Assembly: GCA_013694495.1 (NCBI GenBank)
Contig: JACDCH010000241.1
Coordinates: 1 to 8,533, forward strand
Source of the DNA: Acidimicrobiia bacterium
GTDB taxonomy: Bacteria > Actinomycetota > Acidimicrobiia > Acidimicrobiales > JACDCH01
Reading direction: 5' to 3'
Length of the DNA stretch: 8,533 nucleotides
Part shown: in pieces, positions 1 through 5,610 of the stretch
Numbering within the stretch: the first letter of the stretch is position 1
Layout: each line of letters opens with the position of its first letter
The notes under the pieces: generated by a model
What the model was told of the DNA's origin: nothing
The model's database searches: none
What the model saw: only the letters and a program-made list of their open reading frames with translations
Made by a program: the position numbers and the translations under genes

Positions 1-861
1 ACCCAGACCGAGACGCAGCGGCTGCAGGCCCAGCTGCTGGAGATCGGCGACCGCCTCGATCCCACCGCCGCCGCGACCCGGCGGGCGGACGCCATGGAGG
101 AAGCGGGCACGATCGGGTCGTTCGAAGAGGACTTCTTCCGCGACGACCCGGCGGCGACGCCGACCCTGAGCCGCCAGGCGAGGATCGATCTCATCAACGC
201 CGACCAGCGCATCCGCAACGAGCTGCTGATCGCCCAGGAGGCCGACCGCGTGCTCGGCAACCTCGCCTACATCACGCCCCGCGAAGCGCGGGCCCGCAAG
301 GTCACGCTGATCGCCAACCTCCAGCACATGCTCAACGGCGACGGCGGGACCGACCCGGACCTGGAGCCCGCCAGGGGAGATTTCCGCAACTCGCTGCAGC
401 AGCGCATCGAGGCGCTGGCGCTGGAGGTCGACGGCACGAACGAAGACGGCACGCCCAAGGCCGCGACGCCGCCGGTCACCGGTCAGACGCCTCCGAGCGC
501 GGGGACCACGCCCCCGGCCGCCGGCACGACCCCGCCGACCGCCGCGCCCACGATGGCAGCGCCCGCGTCCACCCCGGCTGCACCGGCGAGTGCCTCCGCC
601 CCCGGCACGGCGGTGGCCACCACCGGGTCGCCCCTGATCGGGGGCCACCGGGCCGCCGCCCCCGCACCCGACGACCCAGACCACGCCGTCGACGCCCAGC
701 AGTCCCGCGGGGCCTCCGGGCACTCCGACGTGCTCCACGCCCTCGACGACGACGACCTCGAAGAGCTCACCGACCTCCTCTTCCCCCGCCTCCGCACCCG
801 CCTGCGCCAAGAGCTCATCGTCGACCGCGAGCGCGCCGGCCTGCTCACCGACTTCCGCTAG
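1..861 (+). CDS. Uncharacterised eCIS-operon protein, 5' partial, with Pro/Ala-rich linker and conserved-looking C-terminal helix
   Basis: The frame is open from the first base, so the gene very likely starts upstream. The ATG at 94 is only an internal methionine as far as can be seen, because the codons before it read as the same Ala/Arg/Gln-rich helical protein. The window holds 286 residues. Counting from the methionine at 94, the parts are: a charged, mostly helical region (about 1-120), a Thr-Pro-Pro heptad repeat (125-152), an Ala/Pro/Thr-rich linker (to about 205), an acidic run (219-225), and a C-terminal helix of about 33 residues ending in VDRERAGLLTDFR. That ending resembles, from memory, the C-termini of small hypothetical proteins in actinobacterial eCIS clusters; this was not checked by search. 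I do not assign a function. Its place just before the tube genes suggests a structural or assembly role. The stop codon overlaps the next gene's ribosome-binding site. Confidence 0.75.
   Translation, partial: TQTETQRLQAQLLEIGDRLDPTAAATRRADAMEEAGTIGSFEEDFFRDDPAATPTLSRQARIDLINADQRIRNELLIAQEADRVLGNLAYITPREARARKVTLIANLQHMLNGDGGTDPDLEPARGDFRNSLQQRIEALALEVDGTNEDGTPKAATPPVTGQTPPSAGTTPPAAGTTPPTAAPTMAAPASTPAAPASASAPGTAVATTGSPLIGGHRAAAPAPDDPDHAVDAQQSRGASGHSDVLHALDDDDLEELTDLLFPRLRTRLRQELIVDRERAGLLTDFR
466..549 (+). repeat. Four tandem 21-bp units encoding a TPPxxGT heptad
   Basis: Four consecutive 7-residue units read TPPVTGQ, TPPSAGT, TPPAAGT and TPPTAAP, in frame with the surrounding gene. They open a longer Ala/Pro/Thr-rich segment that continues to about base 700. 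The composition suggests a flexible, extended linker between the N-terminal helical region and the C-terminal helix. Such 21-bp repeats can change copy number by slippage. Confidence 0.8.
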
Positions 862-864
862 GAG
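860..864 (+). promoter_or_regulatory. Ribosome-binding site for the extended tube gene
   Basis: AGGAG overlaps the TAG stop of the preceding gene and lies 6 bases before the GTG at 871. It fixes that start and implies coupled translation of the two genes. Confidence 0.75.
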
Positions 865-870
865 ACCGCC

Positions 871-1926
871 GTGGCCATCCAGGTCAGCTACCTCGAAAGC
901 AAGCTCTACCCCTCGTGGGTGAAGACGAAGGCCGAGACCGTGCCCGTGTTCAAGGGCAACTGGAAGTTCCCGGCGATCCCGACCCGCCTGAAGAGCGGCC
1001 TGCTCGACCTTCCCCGCGGGGCGGGCGTCCCGGCCGACACGGGGCAGTCGTACACGGACTGGCCCCGCATCAAGCCGACGCCCAACATGCGGGGCGGGTT
1101 CATGCCCGAGGAGCGGGGCGCTCCGGTGCAGGCCGACAAGGGTGGCTACCAGGACTGGCCCCGCCTCACCGCCACGCCGAACGTCCGGGGCGGGTTCCTG
1201 CCGGAGCCGGCCGGCACGCCGGTCGAGTCGTTCAAGGGCAACTTCCAGTACCCGGCCCGGATCACGCCCGAGCTGGTGACGTCGACCCCGAGAGGCGTGA
1301 AGCCCGAGTCGATGCGGCCGGGCCCGAAGTCCCCTGACGGCTGGGCCGAGCTGAGCCAGATCTACTTCACGATCATCATCCAGGGGAAGCCGCTCGGTCG
1401 CTGGTCCAAGATCGACGGCTTGGGCGTGAAGCTCGAGCTCGCCGAGCACCGGACCGGCGACGGCGACAACTACCGCTGGTACGAGCCGACGTACACCACC
1501 TTTCCGAACATCAAGCTCACCCGGGCCAGCTCCAACAAGGGCTCGGCCGAGCTCCTGGCGTGGGTCACCCACACCCAGTTCCAGTGGAAGCGCGGGATGA
1601 TCGCCACCATCGCGGCCTTGCCGCTGTGGAAGAACAGCTCGGCGGTGTGGTCCGTGAACCTGCAGGACGTCATGCCGGTCAACTGGACGGGTCCCTCGTT
1701 CTCGAGCGACGGCAAGGTGGCGACGGAGACGCTCGAGCTGGCCCACTCCGGGTTCATCGACCCGCACGGCGGCGCCGTGGCGGGCGTCGCCCCGATCCCC
1801 GTCGGCATGGCGATGACGGTCGACCGGGCGAAGTTCACCCCGCCGCCGCTGCCCGGACCGCGCACGCTCAAGTCGCTCGGCGACCTCGGCGGCTCCGGCA
1901 AGGGCGCTTACGGGATCGAGGCCTGA
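871..1926 (+). CDS. Contractile injection system inner-tube protein (gp19/Hcp-like) with repeat-built N-terminal extension
   Basis: A 351-residue protein whose residues about 155-296 match the phage gp19-like tail-tube fold. Markers are the hydrophobic strand at 164-171, WSKIDGL at 178-184, a middle strand around FPNIKLTR (211-218), and the closing strand ETLELAHSGF at 286-295. The next gene has the same two motifs at almost the same spacing (108 against 106 residues), which supports a shared fold. In known systems such proteins form hexameric rings that stack into the tube delivering cargo. Tube proteins are usually about 140-170 residues, so this one is about twice as long. Residues 1-150 hold an imperfect tandem repeat, and 297-351 form a Pro/Gly-rich tail. 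The GTG start has a good upstream AGGAG. The tube assignment is strong; the role of the extensions is unknown. It may be a specialised tube ring near the baseplate or cap, or a decorated tube subunit. Confidence 0.88.
   Translation: MAIQVSYLESKLYPSWVKTKAETVPVFKGNWKFPAIPTRLKSGLLDLPRGAGVPADTGQSYTDWPRIKPTPNMRGGFMPEERGAPVQADKGGYQDWPRLTATPNVRGGFLPEPAGTPVESFKGNFQYPARITPELVTSTPRGVKPESMRPGPKSPDGWAELSQIYFTIIIQGKPLGRWSKIDGLGVKLELAEHRTGDGDNYRWYEPTYTTFPNIKLTRASSNKGSAELLAWVTHTQFQWKRGMIATIAALPLWKNSSAVWSVNLQDVMPVNWTGPSFSSDGKVATETLELAHSGFIDPHGGAVAGVAPIPVGMAMTVDRAKFTPPPLPGPRTLKSLGDLGGSGKGAYGIEA
961..1302 (+). repeat. Imperfect tandem repeat of about 96 bp (32 residues) in the tube-protein extension
   Basis: Residues 31-144 of the tube protein divide into successive units beginning WKFPAIPT (31), YTDWPRIKPTPN (61), YQDWPRLTATPN (93) and FQYPARIT (125). 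Units two and three are closest: both have an aromatic-x-DWPR start, TPN(M/V)RGGF(M/L)PE, and a following (A/T)PV. They are exactly 32 codons apart, and the 13-mer ggactggccccgc occurs at 1056 and again at 1152. The first spacing is 30 residues and the last unit is degenerate. FKGN precedes the first and fourth units. The pattern is visible directly; its structure and function are not known to me. Confidence 0.8.
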
Positions 1927-2378
1927 TGCCCGCGGTTGCGCCCATCCCCGACCGGTCGCGCCTGGCGATCACCAACCGCTTCCTCGTGGTCCTCGACGGC
2001 ATCAACATCGGCGGGTGGTCGAAGTGCGACGGCCTCACCGTCAACCTGACGCTGATGAACTACACGCCCCTCGGGACCAACACCTACATGCCGATCCTCC
2101 CCGACCGGGTCACCTACGACAAGATCACCCTCAGCCGCGCCGTGAACGACATCGACTCGAAGACGCTCCTGGAGTGGCTCGGGAAGCGAGCGAACAACGC
2201 CGCCAGCGGCACGGGCGCCATCGCGGTGATGGGGTCCGACCGCCTGCCGGTGATGACCTACCAGCTGCGGGGCGTCTACCCCACGAAGTACAAGGGCCCC
2301 TCGCTCGACGCCAACAGCAAGGGCATCGCCATCGAGACCCTCGAACTGGCCCACGAGGGCTTCCTACCGGAGGTGTGA
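1926..2378 (+). CDS. Contractile injection system inner-tube protein (gp19/Hcp-like, short form)
   Basis: A 150-residue protein, close to the normal length for an Afp1/Afp5-type tube subunit. It shows strand NRFLVVLDG (17-25), WSKCDGL (31-37), a central strand YDKITLSRA (64-72), and the closing IETLELAHEGF (136-146). The ATG overlaps the TGA of the preceding tube gene by one base (TGATG), so translation is probably coupled. A longer open frame runs upstream to 1560, but it lies inside the first tube gene and is an out-of-frame shadow. The protein is expected to form hexameric tube rings with its extended paralogue. Which of the two is the bulk tube and which a specialised end ring cannot be decided here; the short form more resembles a bulk tube subunit. 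Confidence 0.9.
   Translation: MPAVAPIPDRSRLAITNRFLVVLDGINIGGWSKCDGLTVNLTLMNYTPLGTNTYMPILPDRVTYDKITLSRAVNDIDSKTLLEWLGKRANNAASGTGAIAVMGSDRLPVMTYQLRGVYPTKYKGPSLDANSKGIAIETLELAHEGFLPEV
2369..2375 (+). promoter_or_regulatory. Strong ribosome-binding site for the LysM hub gene
   Basis: GGAGGTG sits at the very end of the upstream tube gene, four bases before the ATG at 2380. It is the longest Shine-Dalgarno match I found among the start sites of this window. Confidence 0.75.
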
Positions 2379-2379
2379 G

Positions 2380-3240
2380 ATGAGCGACATCATGGGTGAC
2401 ATCGGAGCGGGCATCGGCGGGTCCGTCGGTGGTGGTGTCTTCGGCGACGCCGGCCTGCAGGCGATGTCGAGCGGGTCCGTCACCGGCGTCCTGAACGGCA
2501 TCCTCGGTGGGCTCAAGCTCATCGAGATGGAGATGCCGCTCAACATCGTCACGTTCGACTACAACCCCAACTCGTTCACCGTCAGTCGCCAGGCGATGAC
2601 CCGCCAGGCCGGCCACGCCAGCCCCTCCACCGGCGGCAGTCGCCAGTCGGAAGGCAAGACCTACGCCACCACCGTCAAGTTCACGGCCCTGCTCACCGAG
2701 GAACAGACCGGCAACTTCGCCGAGGACGCCGCCACCGCCGTGGCCAACGCCGCGCTGGGCTTCGGCGTGCTGAACCGGGCGAACACCCTCCTCAACTGGA
2801 CCTCGAACGGGCCCGGCTCGCTGCTCGCGCAGGCCGTCACCGGCCTCTTCAACATCAGGCGCACCTCCCGGCCCACGCTCATCCTGCAGTGGGGCGATCC
2901 GGCCCGCGGCTTCCTGATGTTCGGGCTCCTGAAGACGGCCACGATCAACTACAAGCGCTTCGACGGTCTGGGCAACCCGATCCGGGCCGAGGCGACCTGC
3001 GAGTTCGTCGAGAAGAAGAACGAGTTCCTGACCGCGCTCACCAACCCGACCTCGGGCGGCGTGGCCGGTCGCCGGGGCCACACGATGACCCAGGGTGAGA
3101 CGCTCATGGGCGTCGCGTCCCAGAACTACGGCCAGCCCGGCGCTTGGCGCTCGGTCGCCGAGTCGAACGGCATCGACGACCCGATGCGGGTCCTCCCCGG
3201 CCGGAAGCTCCTGCTCCCGCCGCCCGAGCGGAAGGCCTAG
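2380..3240 (+). CDS. CIS tube-initiator/baseplate hub protein with C-terminal LysM domain (Afp7-like)
   Basis: A 286-residue protein. Residues about 50-215 resemble the contractile injection system tube-protein N-terminal domain: FDYNPNSFTVSR (59-70) is the typical opening, followed by strands around KTYATTVKFTALLTE (93-107), PTLILQWGD (165-173), and the closing IRAEATCEFVEKK (201-213). Residues about 233-281 form a LysM-type domain (HTMTQGETLMGVASQNYG, then AWRSVAESNGIDDPMRVLPGRKLLLPPP). In Afp/PVC-type particles this protein joins the tube to the spike; the LysM is kept as a structural domain rather than necessarily binding cell wall. The first 45 residues are unusual, being Gly-rich and hydrophobic with GxxxG-like spacing. 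The gene starts one base after the upstream stop, with a strong GGAGGTG. The family call is firm; the function of the N-terminal extension is unknown. Confidence 0.88.
   Translation: MSDIMGDIGAGIGGSVGGGVFGDAGLQAMSSGSVTGVLNGILGGLKLIEMEMPLNIVTFDYNPNSFTVSRQAMTRQAGHASPSTGGSRQSEGKTYATTVKFTALLTEEQTGNFAEDAATAVANAALGFGVLNRANTLLNWTSNGPGSLLAQAVTGLFNIRRTSRPTLILQWGDPARGFLMFGLLKTATINYKRFDGLGNPIRAEATCEFVEKKNEFLTALTNPTSGGVAGRRGHTMTQGETLMGVASQNYGQPGAWRSVAESNGIDDPMRVLPGRKLLLPPPERKA
3230..3235 (+). promoter_or_regulatory. Ribosome-binding site for the VgrG-like spike gene
   Basis: GGAAGG near the end of the LysM gene is seven bases before the GTG at 3243. It supports that start over the longer upstream frame beginning at 3144 and over the internal GTG at 3261. 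Confidence 0.6.
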
Positions 3241-3242
3241 CA

Positions 3243-5183
3243 GTGGGGGTCATCGCCACGGTGAGCGTGGGCCCGCTGGGCATCCCGCCGGCCATCCCGC
3301 TGCTCCCGCCGGTCGTGAACGCGCTCATCCGGGTGGTCGTGGACACCCACGTGCACTTCCCCGACATGTTCGAGCTCACGTTCGACGACGAGGGCGGCGT
3401 CATCGACATGAACCTGATCGACGTCGGCACCTCGGTGAAGATCGAGGCGAACTCCGAGGAGGGGCTCGTTCCGGAGATGCCCACCACGTTGATCATCGGT
3501 GAGGTGACCTCGATCGAGGCCGACGTGCGCGGCCCGGTCATGCGCACGACCGTGCGGGGCTACGAGAAGGCCCACCGGATGCAGCGCGTCCGGCGCACCT
3601 ACGTCTACCGCAACATGAAGGACAGCGACATCGCGTCGCTGGCCATGGCGAAGTACGGCCTCATCGGCCTCGCCCCGCCGCAGATCGACACCACGACGGG
3701 CGTGCACGAGTCGATCGCCCAGTTCAACCAGACCGACTGGGAGTTCCTGAAGTTCCGGGCGGCCGAGAACGGCTACGACTTCGGGGTCGCCTCGGGCACG
3801 ATGTTCTTCCGCAAGCCGCCCGAGGCCGGCGGGGCGAGCTTCCTGCCGCTGCCGGGCGGTCCGGCCACGCTCACCGGCGGCGAGAACCTCCGCCTCTTCC
3901 GCCCCCGCATCACCGGCGCCAGCCAGGTGCCGAAGGCGATGGTGCGCTACTGGGACCCGGAGCAGAAGAAGGCCGTCGTATCCAAGGCCTCGGCTTCGAC
4001 CGACCAGGTCGACATCGACTACGGCGACCAGTCCTCGCAGCTGTTCAACAAGTTCATGCTCCCGCCCCGCATCCCGGACATCCCCATCCCGGTGCTCATC
4101 CCCGGCACGGGCGCCTCGATCGACTGGGGCGTGAAGGAGGCCTTGCCGACGTCGGTCAACGGCGACGTGTACGCGGTGGTCGACCGCGCCCTCAGCAGCT
4201 CGAGCGAGGGTGAGGCCATGGCCAAGAGCGTGGCCGAGCACCTCGCGTCGACGCACGCCGAAGCCGAGGGGCTCTGCGTCGGCAACCCCAAGGTCCAGGC
4301 CGGCGCGAGCGTGGAGATCGAAGACGTCCCCACGTACTTCGAGGGCTCCTGGGTCGTCACCACCGCCCGCCACATCTTCGACACCGGACCGCACACCGAG
4401 CACTACATGACCGAGTTCGTGGTGAGCGGCCGCCAGGACCGCTCGCTGCTCGGCCTCTCGTCCCTCGGGGCGTCGAACGTCGGCGCCGGCGAACCGCCCC
4501 GCATCGACGGGGTCGTGCCCGCCATCGTCGTCGACAACAACGACTCGAAGAAGCAGGGCCGGGTGCGCATCGCCCTCCCCTGGCTGGCCGACAACTACGT
4601 GTCCGACTGGTGCCGCTGCCTGCAGGTCGGCATGGGCCAGAAGGGCGGGTGGATGCTGATCCCCGAGCCCGACGACGAGGTGCTCGTCGCGTTCGAGTTC
4701 GGCGACATCCGGCGCCCCTACGTGATCGGCGGCCTGTCGAACCCCAAGGACTCCAAGAAGTACCCGGTGCCGAAGGTGTCGATGGGCAAGGTCGGCGAGC
4801 GTGGGTTCATGTCGCGCGACGGCCACAAGCTGGTCTGGACCGAGGACCCGACGCCCGACCCGACCGACGCCGTCCCCAAGCAGAAGACGGGGATGCTGAT
4901 CGAGGACAAGGAAGGCAAGCTCAAGATCAACCTCGACATGAAGCAGCCCATCGGCAAGAAGATCGAGATCGAGGTCACCGGTCCGAAGGGCGCGTCGAAG
5001 ATCAACCTCGACGACATGGGCGCGATCACCATCGAGTCCACCGACCCGACGGGCTCGATCACGCTGAAGGGCATGGACATCACCATCGAGGCGACGAAGA
5101 ACGTCACGATCAAGGGCGCCATGCTCAACATCGAGGGGACCGGCCCGGTCGCGGTCAAGGGCAAGCCGATCCAACTCAACTGA
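3243..5183 (+). CDS. VgrG-like spike protein (gp27-gp5 fusion, Afp8/PVC8-like)
   Basis: A 646-residue protein with the layout of eCIS spike trimers. A proline-rich leader (1-24) precedes a gp27-like hub of two barrel domains (about 27-400), with FPDMFELTFDDE at 39-50 typical of the opening. Residues about 419-500 form the gp5-like OB-fold; GRVRIALPWL (439-448), DWCRCLQVGMGQKGGWMLIPEPDDEVLVAFE (455-485) and RRPYVIGGLSNP (490-501) are hallmark segments. From about 545 to the end, short alternating strands (KLKINLD, SKINLD, AITIEST, SITLKGMDITIEA, NVTIKGAMLNIEG) suggest the triple-stranded beta-helix of the spike. No enzymatic extension follows, so this looks like a structural spike, not an effector-bearing VgrG. 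The GTG is two bases after the upstream stop, with GGAAGG in front. The open frame extends to 3144, but that part overlaps the LysM gene and is rejected. Confidence 0.92.
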   Translation: MGVIATVSVGPLGIPPAIPLLPPVVNALIRVVVDTHVHFPDMFELTFDDEGGVIDMNLIDVGTSVKIEANSEEGLVPEMPTTLIIGEVTSIEADVRGPVMRTTVRGYEKAHRMQRVRRTYVYRNMKDSDIASLAMAKYGLIGLAPPQIDTTTGVHESIAQFNQTDWEFLKFRAAENGYDFGVASGTMFFRKPPEAGGASFLPLPGGPATLTGGENLRLFRPRITGASQVPKAMVRYWDPEQKKAVVSKASASTDQVDIDYGDQSSQLFNKFMLPPRIPDIPIPVLIPGTGASIDWGVKEALPTSVNGDVYAVVDRALSSSSEGEAMAKSVAEHLASTHAEAEGLCVGNPKVQAGASVEIEDVPTYFEGSWVVTTARHIFDTGPHTEHYMTEFVVSGRQDRSLLGLSSLGASNVGAGEPPRIDGVVPAIVVDNNDSKKQGRVRIALPWLADNYVSDWCRCLQVGMGQKGGWMLIPEPDDEVLVAFEFGDIRRPYVIGGLSNPKDSKKYPVPKVSMGKVGERGFMSRDGHKLVWTEDPTPDPTDAVPKQKTGMLIEDKEGKLKINLDMKQPIGKKIEIEVTGPKGASKINLDDMGAITIESTDPTGSITLKGMDITIEATKNVTIKGAMLNIEGTGPVAVKGKPIQLN

Positions 5184-5202
5184 CGAAAGCAGGATCTCGA
5201 GG

Positions 5203-5610
5203 GTGCTGGACGACTACATCGGAGCTGGTTGGGCCTTTCCGCTGCGGGTGAACACCCGTGGCGGGATCGCGCTCGTCACCCGGGAGCGCGAGCTCGAAGA
5301 GGCCATGCGGCTCATCCTGGCCACGTACCCCGGCGAGCGACCCATGCGGCCGCAGTTCGGGAGTCGCGCCCGCGACTGGGTGTTCCGCGGCACCAACGCC
5401 GACTCACTCGTGGGCCTGCAGGTCGAGGTTCAGAACGCGCTCACCCGGTGGGAGCCGCGCGTCGAGATCGAGCGGGTGCTGGCCGAGCCCGACACCCAGG
5501 ACCGCTCGCTCGTGCGGATCCATGTCCTGTACCGACCGAAGGACACGAACGACCGGCGGAACCTGACGTTCCCCTTCTACACGATCCCCGACGACGGAAG
5601 CGACTACTGA
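5203..5610 (+). CDS. gp25-like baseplate wedge protein (GPW/gp25 family, Afp9-like)
   Basis: A 135-residue protein of typical length for the gp25/TssE family. The N-terminus GAGWAFPLRVNTRGGIALV (7-25) and the following helix (REREL EEAMRLILATYPGER, 27-46) match eCIS gp25 proteins. The RPMRPQFGS stretch (46-54) and the EPR tripeptide at 84-86, conserved in this family and important for wedge assembly in relatives, are present. The protein would be part of the baseplate wedge that contacts the first sheath ring and the gpJ/gp6-like protein encoded next. The GTG is preceded by AGGA at 5191-5194, eight bases away, within a 19-base gap that is the largest in the window. No PAAR-type gene lies between it and the spike gene. 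The family assignment is confident. Confidence 0.92.
   Translation: MLDDYIGAGWAFPLRVNTRGGIALVTRERELEEAMRLILATYPGERPMRPQFGSRARDWVFRGTNADSLVGLQVEVQNALTRWEPRVEIERVLAEPDTQDRSLVRIHVLYRPKDTNDRRNLTFPFYTIPDDGSDY

Noticed and set aside
1560..1925. Upstream extension of the second tube gene
   Set aside because: The open frame continues upstream, but it lies inside the first tube gene, reads as Arg/Gly-rich shadow sequence, and the protein with the normal family length starts at the ATG at 1926.
871..1926. Possibility that the repeat-bearing tube gene is a fusion of two separate genes
   Set aside because: The frame is continuous with no internal stop or shift, the codons stay GC3-rich, and no good internal ribosome-binding site and start were seen before the gp19-like core near residue 155.
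2131..3081. 316-codon minus-strand frame across the tube and LysM genes
   Set aside because: It crosses a well-supported gene boundary on the plus strand, has low-complexity Arg/Gly/Glu-rich content and no recognisable motif.
3237..5174. Long open frame of 645 codons on the minus strand opposite the spike gene
   Set aside because: Its sequence is an Arg/His/Asp/Leu/Val-rich shadow produced by GC-rich codons on the other strand. It has no recognisable domain, while the plus strand carries clear gp27-gp5 motifs throughout.
5229..5609. Upstream extension of the baseplate J gene
   Set aside because: These codons overlap the gp25 gene out of frame and have no similarity to baseplate proteins. 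The ATG at 5610 has GGAAG in front and gives the usual N-terminus.
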